A DNA stretch of 64,000 bases. Source: Streptomyces sp. NBC_01445. Lineage in GTDB: Bacteria > Actinomycetota > Actinomycetes > Streptomycetales > Streptomycetaceae. A program made the translations under genes and the position numbers. The stretch's first letter is position 1; the number at the start of each line of letters is the position of its first letter. The stretch covers positions 8,649,001-8,713,000 of the forward strand of contig NZ_CP109485.1 of NCBI RefSeq assembly GCF_035918235.1, written 5' to 3'. Shown piece after piece: positions 8,434 through 16,646 of this stretch. The notes under the pieces were generated by a model. It saw only the letters and a list, made by a program, of their open reading frames with translations. It ran no database searches and was not told where the DNA came from.

Positions 8434-8654
8434 ACAGCGCCATGGCGACCTCGATCCCGAGGCGGACGCCCCGGGGGATCAGTCACCTGCTCATGGCGGT
8501 CAACCGGGGCATGGGAGCGCTGGCCTGGGCCGGGTCCGACACGGCCGCGCTGGAACGCGTCGCCGATCAAGCGTTCGCCGGGCTCCCGCTCACGGCACAG
8601 GCCTGGTCCCCGCAGGCGCCCCGCCCGGGTCCGGTCGTCTCTGGCGCTTCCTGA
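8434..8654 (+). pseudogene. remnant of a TetR 3' end (duplicate of 4515-5156 gene)
   Basis: DNA and protein from 8434 match the last ~70 codons of the TetR gene at 4515-5156: QRHGDLDPEADAP is shared exactly, then one inserted base moves the frame to ISHLLMAVNRGMGALAWAG...ALERVADQAFAGLPLT, ending GAS-stop with the same TTCCTGAGCGC context. The N-terminal DNA-binding part is absent. It lies directly upstream of a second, unrelated TetR gene on the opposite strand. This is a scar of duplication or recombination between related efflux loci. Confidence 0.8.
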
Positions 8655-8687
8655 GCGCCGCTTGCCCGAGGGCACTCCGCGGTGCGG

Positions 8688-9314
8688 TCAGCGTTCCGCG
8701 GCGAATGACTCGACGTAGGCCAGGGCTCCGTACAGTGCGTCGCGCAGAGGCGTGGAATCGCCGGCCGCCTGGTCCAGCAGCGCTCCGCCTTGAAACGCGG
8801 CGGTGAGCAGGTGGGCGAGCGCGGCCGGGTCGGCCTCCGGCCGTAGTTCGCCGCGCTCGCGCATCTTGCCCAGGCCGCGCTTGAACAGCTCATGCCACCG
8901 CTCGAAGCCGACTTCCACCGCGTCCCGGTGGATGGGCTCGGTCTTGACGACCTCAGCGGCCAAAGAGCCGAACGTGCACCCGCCGCGCAGCATGTCCTGC
9001 GAGGCGATGTAGGAGTCGGCCCACCAGTGGAGGGCGGCGAAGCTGTCCAGCTCGCCCAGCTCGGGTGCCTGGTGGCGGGCGACGATGCTGTCGGCCTGCC
9101 AAGCAAGCACTGCGCGCACCAGGGACTCCTTGGTGGGGAAATGGCGCGTCAGCTGCGAGCCGCTGACTCCGGCGGCCTGACGGATCTGATCGTTGTTGGT
9201 GTTCTGCGCCCCGTGTTCGTAGATCAGTTTTGCCGCCGCCCTGACGATGCGTTCGCGTGTGGCCAGGCCCTTTGCGGTGAGCTTCCGGCTCGACGCTTCG
9301 CTGGTGGTGGTCAT
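8688..9314 (-). CDS. TetR-family transcriptional regulator
   Basis: Repressor of 208 residues from ATG 9314 (MTTTSEASSRKLTAKGLATR). The frame is open far upstream but that region is the divergent exporter gene. The helix-turn-helix is NNDQIRQAAGVSGSQLTRHFPTKESLVRAVLAW (about residues 39-70), followed by a C-terminal ligand domain with GGCTFGSLAAEV, a segment common in TetR_C_11-type regulators. The divergent MFS exporter at 9423 and two repeated operator-like elements between them make it the probable exporter repressor. Confidence 0.88.
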   Translation of the reverse strand: MTTTSEASSRKLTAKGLATRERIVRAAAKLIYEHGAQNTNNDQIRQAAGVSGSQLTRHFPTKESLVRAVLAWQADSIVARHQAPELGELDSFAALHWWADSYIASQDMLRGGCTFGSLAAEVVKTEPIHRDAVEVGFERWHELFKRGLGKMRERGELRPEADPAALAHLLTAAFQGGALLDQAAGDSTPLRDALYGALAYVESFAAER

Positions 9315-9330
9315 GGGGGCAACAGTAACG

Positions 9331-9404
9331 CAAAAAAGGGCTTGACAGCCCATTCCAAAGGGTGTCTCCTGACCGCAGACCAAAAAAGGGCTGCCAGGCC
9401 CATT
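9331..9404. promoter_or_regulatory. tandem operator-like repeats, tetR/MFS divergent promoter
   Basis: Two near-identical 24-base elements, CAAAAAAGGGCT followed by a CAGCCCATT or CAGGCCCATT end, occupy 9331-9354 and 9381-9404, 50 bases apart. Each contains an inverted GGGCT/AGCCC or GGGC/GCCC core. The first includes TTGACA (9342-9347), a plausible rightward -35 hexamer, so binding would block the exporter promoter. The second lies just upstream of the exporter ribosome binding site (GGAGG near 9410). Confidence 0.55.
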
Positions 9405-9422
9405 TCCTTGGAGGCGGACAGG

Positions 9423-10844
9423 ATGTCCACACAGGCTGCACCGCAGGCGGTCGCGACGACAACGCGCAGCGGCCCGGGTCCGGCCGCCACCGAGGCGGGT
9501 CACCCGCGCCGCTGGAGCATCATGGCGGTGCTCGGTGCCGTCGCCTTCATGGCGCAGCTCGACTTCTTCGTCGTCAACGTCGCCCTCGACGGAATCGGGC
9601 AGTCCTTCCCCGGCACGAACGTCGCGAACGTGTCGTGGGTGCTGTCGGCCTACGCGATCGTCTTCGCCGCCGTGCTCGTGCCCGCGGGCCGGATCGCAGA
9701 CCACCGGGGACGCAAGAAGATGCTGCTGTCCGGAGTGGCGCTCTTCACCCTCACCTCAGCCGTCGCGGCCGCCGCACCCAGTCTCGGCGTGCTGGTCGCG
9801 GCCCGGGCTGTCCAGGCCGTCGGCGCGGCGATGATCGTGCCGACCTCGCTCGGCCTGCTCTACCCGAGCTTCCCCAAGCGCCAGCACACCCTGGTCGTCG
9901 GCCTGTGGGCGGGCGTGGGCGCGATCGCCGCCTCGGCCGGCCCGCCCGTCGGCGGTCTGCTCGTCACCCTCGACTGGCGCTGGATCTTCCTGATCAACGT
10001 CCCCGTCGGCATCGCCACCCTCCTCGCCGGCGCGCTGCTCCTGCCCGAGGTGCGCCAGCCCAAGGGCGCCGCCGTGCCGGACGCGGCGTCCACCCTCGCA
10101 CTGCTGCTGGCCGTGAGCCTGCTGGTGCTCGCCACCGTCCAGGGACCGGCGTGGGGCTGGACGGACGTCCGCACCGTGGCCCTGTTCGCCGCAGCCGCCC
10201 TGGCCGCCGCCTCGACCATTGAGCGCACCCTGCGCGCCAAGTCACCGGTGATCGAGAAGCAGCTCTTCGTCGGCAGGCAGTTCACCGCCGCCACCGTGGC
10301 CCTGTTCCTGTTTTCCGCCGGCTTCGCCATCGTCCTGCTCGGCACCGCCCTGTTCATGCAGGAGGTCTGGCACTTCAGCCCGCTGCGCGCAGGCGTCTCC
10401 ATCGCCCCGGCCCCCCTGGCCTCGATCGCCTTCGCCATGAACGCAGGCCCCATCCAGCGCCGCTTCGGACGCACCGCCCCCGCCGTCACCGGCACGCTGT
10501 CCATGGCACTGGCCGCCGGCTACTGGCTTGCAACCGTGCACACCACCCCCGACTACTGGGGCGCCATGTTCCCGGGCCTGATTCTGGTCGGCCTAGCCGG
10601 CGGGCTCGCCTGGGCACCGCTGTTCGCCGCCGCAGGCACCCTCGCACCCGAACGCGCCACCACCGGCAGCGCCGTACTCAACATGAGCCGACAGATCGGC
10701 AGCGCCGTCGGCGTGGCCGTGCTCGTCGCCCTCACGCCTCACGCCACGCTCATCGGATTCGACCATGCCTGGTCGGTCCAGGCCGGAGCCGGTCTGGCCG
10801 CCGGTATCGCCCTGCTCGCCCTCCACTCCCGCCGCATGCCCTGA
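9423..10844 (+). CDS. MFS drug transporter, DHA2 (14-helix) family
   Basis: Efflux permease of 473 residues starting at ATG 9423 behind a GGAGG ribosome binding site. Helix 1 (IMAVLGAVAFMAQLDFFVVNVAL) carries the conserved Asp, motif A reads GRIADHRGRKK, and many hydrophobic segments follow, consistent with a 14-helix member. Its sequence start and context resemble the exporter at 2944-4377, but its regulator is a different TetR. It is probably an antibiotic or multidrug exporter derepressed by a TetR ligand. Substrate unknown. Confidence 0.9.
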   Translation: MSTQAAPQAVATTTRSGPGPAATEAGHPRRWSIMAVLGAVAFMAQLDFFVVNVALDGIGQSFPGTNVANVSWVLSAYAIVFAAVLVPAGRIADHRGRKKMLLSGVALFTLTSAVAAAAPSLGVLVAARAVQAVGAAMIVPTSLGLLYPSFPKRQHTLVVGLWAGVGAIAASAGPPVGGLLVTLDWRWIFLINVPVGIATLLAGALLLPEVRQPKGAAVPDAASTLALLLAVSLLVLATVQGPAWGWTDVRTVALFAAAALAAASTIERTLRAKSPVIEKQLFVGRQFTAATVALFLFSAGFAIVLLGTALFMQEVWHFSPLRAGVSIAPAPLASIAFAMNAGPIQRRFGRTAPAVTGTLSMALAAGYWLATVHTTPDYWGAMFPGLILVGLAGGLAWAPLFAAAGTLAPERATTGSAVLNMSRQIGSAVGVAVLVALTPHATLIGFDHAWSVQAGAGLAAGIALLALHSRRMP

Positions 10845-11276
10845 CAGCACGGCCTCCCAAGCGCTCGGGAGCGAACGCTATCGCCCATGGAGCGCCTTCT
10901 CTCGGCCCTACGCGGCCGGGGTCCACCGAGTTGGGTCACTATGCAGTCGGCGCACAACTGCATGCGGCCATCGGGGTGCAAGAGGGCTTGGTGCAGACCG
11001 GAGAGCCGGGGCCGCCCGATTTGCGGGATGTGGCGGCGGGCTGGCTGTATTCGCGTGTACCGGGTCGGCGAGAAAGGCTGAGCTCCCGACACTCCGAGCC
11101 CCATTGTTCGAAGTCCGCCGGGACATCCTGGGCCTACCTGGGCAGCCTTCCTGGCGCGGTGCATCTCCCGCGCGGGGGGTCGTTGACGCCGCAAACGCCC
11201 TCGCTTACGCCTTGCTGTGAAGCAAACCGAGATTTTTCTGCCATATCGGGAAGACTCTGGAGCCCCTGATAGTTCT
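10845..11276. other. intergenic, no convincing gene
   Basis: About 430 bases after the exporter stop. Open frames exist on both strands (for instance 10887-11081) but none has a ribosome binding site, recognisable domain or natural codon pattern. I see only a GC-rich stretch that could be gene debris, ending in an AT-rich promoter-like region before 11277. Confidence 0.4.
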
Positions 11277-11304
11277 AAAACAAGTAGTAACAACTACATG
11301 TTTT
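11277..11304. promoter_or_regulatory. dyad operator upstream of HxlR operon
   Basis: Arms AAAACAAGTAGT (11277-11288) and ACTACATGTTTT (11293-11304) are inverted repeats matching at 11 of 12 positions with a 4-base centre. The AT-rich dyad is unusual in this GC-rich region and lies about 50 bases upstream of the gene pair that includes an HxlR regulator. GTAGT/ACTAC half sites resemble those bound by HxlR-type proteins, so autoregulation is likely. Confidence 0.5.
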
Positions 11305-11357
11305 CAAAGTGGGCGACAGTTCCAGGCGTGTGAGCGCGACGAGGAAGGAGAAGGTCC

Positions 11358-11660
11358 ATGAGCGACAATAAGTGGATGGTTGGATTCCGCCGCCGCTCTG
11401 GGGTGGGAGTGATCATTGAGCACTTCTATCTGGTGGACGGCGTATCAGACAGTGCCGAAGCACGCCGCGCTGCCGCCCGGATGGCCGAGTTCGAGTCGGA
11501 GCCTGCGGGCCGACGTGGCGGCGAACTCGACGTCCAGCGGGTGCAAGTGCAGCGAGTCATCAGTGGCCTGCTGGGTCATGTCAGCCTGTCCGCTCCGGTA
11601 GCCGACCGGATGGCAATGCCCTCCGCATGCTCGGTGATGTCGCCGGCTGGGGTGGCATGA
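11358..11660 (+). CDS. small hypothetical protein coupled to HxlR regulator
   Basis: A 100-residue frame behind a good ribosome binding site (GGAGAAGG), starting MSDNKWMVGFRRRSGVGVII. It contains an acidic/basic middle (ARRAAARMAEFESEP) and no clear domain. Its stop overlaps the HxlR start as ATGA (11657-11660), which supports translation. The C-terminal third looks less natural. I do not recognise the family, and the possibility that it is only a leader for the regulator remains open. Confidence 0.5.
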   Translation: MSDNKWMVGFRRRSGVGVIIEHFYLVDGVSDSAEARRAAARMAEFESEPAGRRGGELDVQRVQVQRVISGLLGHVSLSAPVADRMAMPSACSVMSPAGVA

Positions 11661-12325
11661 TGAGCCGCTCCTACGAACAGACCTGTTTCATCGCCCGCTC
11701 GCTTGACGTGCTGGGTGAGAGATGGACGCTGCTGATCGTGCGGGAGCTGGCCCTGGGCCCTCGCCGCTACGGGGATCTCCTATCGGCCCTGCCGGGCATG
11801 GGAACCAGCCTTTTGGCCGCACGTCTCAAGCACCTCGAGCAGCATGACGTGCTGCGTCGCACCACGCTGCCGGGTCCGGGCCGCGTAGCCGCCTATGAAA
11901 TGACTGGCCGGGGCGAAGCGTTGATGCCGGTCCTCGCTGGCCTCGCCGAGTGGGGCGCAGGTCGGGGAGACCCGCCGCCCAGCTACACCGATCGCGCCGC
12001 CTGGTCCGTGGTGGCGATGCGCCTCACGGCTACAGGAGAGGCGGCGCGCTTCGACACGCTCACGGAGTTGGTGGTCGGCGAGGAGATGCTGTGGCTGCAG
12101 GGCGACGGCGAGCGGGTACGGGTGGAGACCGGCCCGGCGCCGCTGAAGCCCGGTCTGCGCTTGATCTGCGACAAGGAAACGTTCTACGCCCTCGCGAAGG
12201 GGCAGGTCGCCGTCGATGACGCGGTGGCCTCGGGGCGACTCGTCGTGCACGGCGAGCCAGACGCCGCCCGGCTGTTCTTCGAACTGTTCCGCCTGCCCGA
12301 TGGGCATGGCACGACCCCTCACTGA
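11657..12325 (+). CDS. HxlR-family transcriptional regulator
   Basis: Winged-helix regulator of 222 residues from ATG 11657 (second ATG directly follows). The HxlR signature is seen as YEQTCFIARSLDVLGERWTLLIVRELALGPRRYGDLLSALPGMGTSLLAARLKHLEQHDVL (about residues 5-65). The C-terminal half (LTELVVGEEMLWLQ...LICDKETFYALAKGQVAVDDAVASGRLVVHG) resembles an SCP2-like domain found in longer HxlR proteins. HxlR regulators often respond to electrophiles or redox-active compounds. The downstream NmrA-like and SDR genes fit as targets. The AT-rich dyad at 11277 is a candidate operator. Confidence 0.88.
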   Translation: MMSRSYEQTCFIARSLDVLGERWTLLIVRELALGPRRYGDLLSALPGMGTSLLAARLKHLEQHDVLRRTTLPGPGRVAAYEMTGRGEALMPVLAGLAEWGAGRGDPPPSYTDRAAWSVVAMRLTATGEAARFDTLTELVVGEEMLWLQGDGERVRVETGPAPLKPGLRLICDKETFYALAKGQVAVDDAVASGRLVVHGEPDAARLFFELFRLPDGHGTTPH

Positions 12326-12393
12326 GTGCGGCGCCCACTCAAAGGACTCAACCCCCCATACACCGGTACTTCTCCAGAAACGGAAACATCATC

Positions 12394-13269
12394 ATGGAAC
12401 GCAACCTCCTCGTGATCGGGTCCACCGGCAAGACCGGCGGCCAGACCACCGAACTCCTGCTCCAGCGCGGGCACCGCGTCCGCGCACTCGTCCGCGGTCA
12501 CGACGGGCGCGCCGAGCGGCTCGCCGCCCTCGGGGCGGACGTCGTGGAAGGCGACGTCCTCGACCTGGACTCCCTGGCCCAGGTGACCAAGGGGATCGAC
12601 GCCCTGTACTTCACCTATCCGATCCGCCCCGGCCTGATGGACGCCACCGCGAACGTGGCCCAGGCGGCGGAGGAGAACGGGGTCCAGGCGATCGTGAACA
12701 TGTCGCAGGTCTCCGCCCGCCGCAACACCGCCAGCAACGCGGCACGCCAGCACTGGGTCGCCGAACGCGTCCTGGACCGCTCCCCGGTCCCCGTCACCCA
12801 CATCCGCCCGACCTTCTTCGCCCAGTGGCTGATCGACACCTGGGCCGACGGAACCGGCGAACTGCGCCTGCCGTTCGCCGACGGACGCCACGCCCCCATC
12901 GCGGAAAGCGACCAGGCGAAGGTGATCGCCGCCGTCCTGGAAGACCCCGCCCCGCACGCCGGCCAGATCTACCGGCTGTACGGAGCCGAGGAGCTCAACC
13001 ACTACGAGATCGCCGAGAAGATGTCGCGGGCGCTGGACCGTGAAGTCACCTACGTGCCCATCGAACTCGACGAATTCGCCGCCATCCTGCGCGGGCGCGG
13101 CGCACCGGACCACCTGATCCAGCACCTGCTCGCCGTGGCCGTCGACTACCGCAACGGCGTCTTCGCCGGCACCAACGACCTGGTGAAGACGATCGGCGGC
13201 AGCGACCCCCTCGACGTCGAGGGCTTCATCGCCCAGAACCGTGCGGCCTTCGATCTGCCCACTGCCTGA
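12394..13269 (+). CDS. NmrA-like NAD(P)-binding protein (atypical SDR)
   Basis: A 291-residue Rossmann-fold protein with the atypical glycine motif VIGSTGKTGGQTTELLLQRG at residues 6-25. The DVVEGDVLDLDSL segment and substrate-side IRPTFFAQWLIDTW resemble NmrA/HSCARG and quinone-reductase (QorB-like) proteins. It has no complete SDR Tyr-x-x-x-Lys pair that I can see. It may sense or reduce NAD(P)-linked substrates such as quinones. It follows the HxlR regulator by 68 bases and precedes an SDR by 16 bases, so the three form an operon, probably for electrophile or quinone stress. Confidence 0.82.
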   Translation: MERNLLVIGSTGKTGGQTTELLLQRGHRVRALVRGHDGRAERLAALGADVVEGDVLDLDSLAQVTKGIDALYFTYPIRPGLMDATANVAQAAEENGVQAIVNMSQVSARRNTASNAARQHWVAERVLDRSPVPVTHIRPTFFAQWLIDTWADGTGELRLPFADGRHAPIAESDQAKVIAAVLEDPAPHAGQIYRLYGAEELNHYEIAEKMSRALDREVTYVPIELDEFAAILRGRGAPDHLIQHLLAVAVDYRNGVFAGTNDLVKTIGGSDPLDVEGFIAQNRAAFDLPTA

Positions 13270-13285
13270 ACACCGGAGCAAAACA

Positions 13286-14116
13286 ATGAGCGTTTGGTTC
13301 ATCACTGGATCGTCCCGGGGCTTCGGCCTGGAAATCACCCGTGCCGCCCTCGCCGCCGGCCACCAGGTGATCGCCACCGCGCGGAAGGCCGAAACCATCC
13401 GCGAGCAGCTTCCCGACACCGGCGACGCGCTGCTCACCGCACCGCTGGACGTGACCGACCCGCAGAGCATCCAGGCGGCCGTAGACGCAGCGGTCGAGCG
13501 GTTCGGCCGGATCGACGTCCTGGTCAACAACGCCGGCACCGGACTGCTCGCCGCCGTCGAGGAATCCGACGCCGCCGCGGTCCGCGCGGTGTACGAGACC
13601 AACGTGTTCGGACCGCTCGCCGTTCAGCGCGCCGTACTGCCGGTGCTGCGGCGCCAGCGCTCCGGCCACGTGATCAACATCAGCTCCATCGTGGGCTTCG
13701 CCACCGCGCCGGGCTGGGGCATCTACGCCTCCACGAAGTTCGCCGTCGAAGGCTTCACCGAGACCCTCCACACCGAACTGGCCCCCCTGGGCATCCACGT
13801 CACGCTCGTGGAACCGGGCTTCTTCCGCACCGATTTCCTCGACCCCACCAGCCTGCACACCGGCCCCGACACCATCGACGACTACGCGCCCACGGTCGGC
13901 GCGATGCGTGCAGCCGCCGCGAGCCTGAATCACGCCCAGCCCGGCGACCCGGTCAAGGCCGCGGGCGCCATCGTCGAGATGGCCGCCGCCTCCGAGCCGC
14001 CCCTGCGCCTGCCACTCGGAGCCGACACCCTGCAAGCCTTCGACGCCAAGCTGGACACCTTCCGCAACGAGATGGACGCCTGGCGGCACGTCGCCCACTC
14101 CACCGATCACGACTAG
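13286..14116 (+). CDS. short-chain dehydrogenase/reductase (classical SDR)
   Basis: Oxidoreductase of 276 residues from ATG 13286, chosen over the upstream frame because the Rossmann motif VWFITGSSRGFGLEI begins at residue 3. NNAG (about residues 83-86), the catalytic Ser of NISSIVGF and the YASTK motif (Tyr-x-x-x-Lys) are intact. The sequence resembles the SDR group annotated as retinol-dehydrogenase-like. Substrate is unknown. It sits 16 bases after the NmrA-like gene and is likely co-transcribed with it under the HxlR regulator. Confidence 0.9.
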   Translation: MSVWFITGSSRGFGLEITRAALAAGHQVIATARKAETIREQLPDTGDALLTAPLDVTDPQSIQAAVDAAVERFGRIDVLVNNAGTGLLAAVEESDAAAVRAVYETNVFGPLAVQRAVLPVLRRQRSGHVINISSIVGFATAPGWGIYASTKFAVEGFTETLHTELAPLGIHVTLVEPGFFRTDFLDPTSLHTGPDTIDDYAPTVGAMRAAAASLNHAQPGDPVKAAGAIVEMAAASEPPLRLPLGADTLQAFDAKLDTFRNEMDAWRHVAHSTDHD

Positions 14117-14214
14117 GACAACACCGCCGCATCCGCCTTCTCCGGCACCACGGCCCGAAGCCCTGCAGGAGCTTCGGTCGCGCCTCGACCACCCATGACC
14201 TGAAGGACGTTCCC

Positions 14215-15078
14215 GTGACCGCACCACAGCCGTCCGCTGTAGCACGCCATTATCGGCAAGGCGATCTGCGCCGGAAGATCGACGAAGCGCTCGACCGCCT
14301 CTACCCGGGGCATACCGCCCTCACCACCGACGACCTTCATGGCGTGGACGAGTTCCACACCGGCGGCCATGCGGCGACGCGAGAGCTGGCTGAACACCTG
14401 GAGCTGAGAGCGGGCCTGCGCGTCCTTGACGTGGGAAGCGGCCTGGGTGGCCCGGCCCGCCATCTGGCCCAGCACGCAGGCGCGGACGTCACCGGCGTGG
14501 ACCTCACCGAGGAGTACGTCGACGTCGCCCGCTGGCTCACCGACCGTGTGGGCCTCACGGGCCGGGCCCGGTTCCAGCAGGGTGACGTGACCGCACTGCC
14601 CTTTCCCCGGGCGAGCTTCGACCGGGCCTGGATGCTGCACGTGGGCATGAACATCGAGGACAAAGCCCGCCTGTTCACCGAGATCAGCCGCGTCCTGACC
14701 GACGAGGGCCTCTTCATCGTGTACGACGTCATGCTCCTCGGCAATCCCGCCCTCGTCCGCTACCCACTGCCGTGGGCCTCGGAGCCCGAACACAGCTTCC
14801 TGGCCCACCCCCAGGAATACCGGTCGCGGCTGCGCAGGGCCGGCTTCGACATCGTCGCCGAGCACGATCACCGCTTGCAAGCAGTCCAGTCGCTTCGTGG
14901 CGCGGGCGGTGCGCACCACCGAACCAGTACGCCGCACAACCCTGCAGGCGGGGACACTCCTCCGGCCCCGATCAGCGTGGCGATGGGCACTGACGCATCG
15001 ACCAAGGTCGCAAAGGTACTCCAGAACATCGAGGAAGGTCTCCTTGCTCCGACCGAGATGATCTGCCGTCGCCGCTGA
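14215..15078 (+). CDS. SAM-dependent methyltransferase
   Basis: Class I methyltransferase of 287 residues with GTG start 14215 (VTAPQPSAVARHY). Motif I is LDVGSGLGGPARHLA with the acidic GVDLTEEY after strand 2. GDVTALPFPRASFDRAWMLHVGMNI is the motif II/III region. It resembles the ubiquinone/sterol-methyltransferase-like group (Methyltransf_11) acting on small molecules. The segment SLRGAGGAHHRTSTPHNPAGG (about residues 224-244) reads unlike the family before the normal ending VAKVLQNIEEGLLAPTEMICRR, so a pair of compensating frameshifts there is possible. It is about 100 bases after the SDR gene. Confidence 0.8.
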   Translation: MTAPQPSAVARHYRQGDLRRKIDEALDRLYPGHTALTTDDLHGVDEFHTGGHAATRELAEHLELRAGLRVLDVGSGLGGPARHLAQHAGADVTGVDLTEEYVDVARWLTDRVGLTGRARFQQGDVTALPFPRASFDRAWMLHVGMNIEDKARLFTEISRVLTDEGLFIVYDVMLLGNPALVRYPLPWASEPEHSFLAHPQEYRSRLRRAGFDIVAEHDHRLQAVQSLRGAGGAHHRTSTPHNPAGGDTPPAPISVAMGTDASTKVAKVLQNIEEGLLAPTEMICRRR

Positions 15079-15080
15079 TT

Positions 15081-15299
15081 TCACGGAGACTGCACCTGGG
15101 GTGAAGACGCGAGCCAGGCCGAGAAGTACCGGCTCAGCGCCATGTCGTACCCGCCCGCCGGACTGATCAGGAACGGCTGCCCCTCAGGTATACCCCGGTC
15201 GTCCAACCCCTCATTGAGACCGGCGAACAGGGCGCTGAACTCCCGTAAGAACGGGGTTTCTTCGCGCGGCCACGCCTGGTCTCGGCGAGTGAAGTGCAC
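15081..15299 (-). pseudogene. truncated tyrosine-recombinase N-terminus
   Basis: A 72-residue leftward frame contains GIPEGQPFLISPAGGYDMALSRYFSAWLASSP, which resembles the start of actinobacterial integrase/recombinase proteins just before their SAM-like core-binding domain. The protein stops directly afterwards at 15081, so the core-binding and catalytic domains are missing. Another integrase-like fragment lies 100 bases away on the other strand. Both look like debris of one or two recombinases. Family assignment rests on sequence flavour only. Confidence 0.4.
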
Positions 15300-15399
15300 C
15301 CGCCAACCCGTGATCGAGATGACGGTGGACGATAACCCGTGGACAGCTCAACAGCGCATAAATCAAGCCCGACGGACGTAAGCCGCCCGGTGCCGCTCA

Positions 15400-15558
15400 C
15401 CACAGGCCCTGCGCGAGGACCGCATCCTCCAGGAGATCTTCGCGACCGGCGGCGACGTCCGCCGCATCTGCGACTTCTTCGGCATCGGAATCGACGCGGC
15501 CCTGCGCTACACCCTGGTCCTCACACAGGCCGACCCCGCAGGCCACTCCGAGCAGTAG
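15400..15558 (+). pseudogene. truncated tyrosine-recombinase C-terminus
   Basis: The in-frame peptide PQALREDRILQEIFATGGDVRRICDFFGIGIDAALRYTLVLTQAD ends at TAG 15556-15558. The R-x-C-D-x-F-G-x-G-x-x-A-A-x-R-Y-T pattern matches the tail of actinobacterial site-specific recombinases, including the final Tyr of the catalytic set. There is no start codon and no upstream domain. With the opposite-strand N-terminal piece at 15081-15299, it marks an old integration or excision site next to the conjugation module. Confidence 0.5.
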
Positions 15559-15705
15559 CCGACTGGCTCGGTACACAAGCGTGGGCAGCAGTTGTTCGTC
15601 CTCTCGCCAGGCGGTTGGATCAAGCAGGGGTCGCTGTTCGCGAGAGCGGGAGGCACCCACGCTTCCGGGCGTGCTCCGGGAGCGGCTGTCTCTGAGGGGG
15701 TTGTA

Positions 15706-16488
15706 GTGCACTGGTCGACGGGCCTGCTCGGATTCGTGGCCGGGCTGCTGATATCGGTGGTCACGGCGCCTGTGGGCGTCTCCGGCGCCGTCTTCCTGCT
15801 GCCCGTACAGGTCAGCATTCTGGGCGTGCCGAGCCCGGCGGTGACACCGACCAACCTTCTCTACAACGTCGTCGCCGGTCCCGGTGCTCTGTTGCGTCAC
15901 CACCGGACGGGGAGCTTGCGAGGGCGGCTCACGCGCCTGTTGATCGCGGGCACCGTGCCCGCCGTGGTCATCGGCGCGGTGATTCGGGTATTCGCCTTTC
16001 CCGGCCCGCGCGTCTTCCGACTCCTCGTGGCCGCCTTGCTGCTGCCCCTTGGGATCTGGTTGCTGGCACGGACACTGCGTCCGGCGGATGTCCGCCCGCC
16101 CCGGCCGCCGTCGCCCCGCGCCACGACGGCGCTGGCCCTGACCGTCGGGGTGGTCGGCGGCGTCTACGGCATCGGGGGCGGCTCCTTGCTCGGCCCGATC
16201 CTCGTCGGCCGGGGAGTGCCGGTTGCCACCGTGGCACCCGCCGCTCTGGCCTCCACCTTCATCACCTCGATCATCGGGTCGTCCACCTACGCACTGCTCT
16301 CCCTCGCTGTGACCGGTGACGTCGCCCCCGACTGGCTCCTCGGCCTGTCGTGTGGAGCCGGCGGACTGGTCGGCGGGCACCTCGGTGCCCGGCTCCAGCC
16401 GCATCTGCCCGAGGCCGGTCTCCGGCTCTTGCTCGGCGCTCTCGCCGCAGGCATCGGCGCCCTCTACACGGTCCAGACCATGAGCTGA
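15706..16488 (+). CDS. TauE/SafE-family anion exporter
   Basis: Integral membrane protein of 260 residues with GTG start 15706 behind GAGGGGG. Two homologous halves of hydrophobic segments are separated by a basic, proline-rich loop (RPADVRPPRPPSPRATT, about residues 126-142). The family mark GGVYGIGGGSLLGPIL appears in the second half, and GVSGAVFLLPVQ in the first. TauE/SafE proteins are predicted to export sulfite, sulfoacetate or other organosulfur anions; the substrate here is not shown by context. It lies between integrase debris and the conjugation genes, so it may be cargo. Confidence 0.85.
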   Translation: MHWSTGLLGFVAGLLISVVTAPVGVSGAVFLLPVQVSILGVPSPAVTPTNLLYNVVAGPGALLRHHRTGSLRGRLTRLLIAGTVPAVVIGAVIRVFAFPGPRVFRLLVAALLLPLGIWLLARTLRPADVRPPRPPSPRATTALALTVGVVGGVYGIGGGSLLGPILVGRGVPVATVAPAALASTFITSIIGSSTYALLSLAVTGDVAPDWLLGLSCGAGGLVGGHLGARLQPHLPEAGLRLLLGALAAGIGALYTVQTMS

Positions 16489-16646
16489 CATCCAGGTCTC
16501 AACTTCCGGCTGTGGACTGCTATCGCAACGGGCGACCATCTCGGACCTACCTCGACTGGTAGGTGCCTCCCGGACCCGAGTCGAAGTGGTGTCGGGCCCG
16601 ACGCACGATGCCAGTCGCCCGGAACTCAGGACCTCACCTACACTCA

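Noticed and set aside
12319..14245. Leftward frames across the NmrA/SDR genes
   Set aside because: Repetitive Gly/Val/Arg composition typical of antisense shadows; the sense genes have intact motifs.
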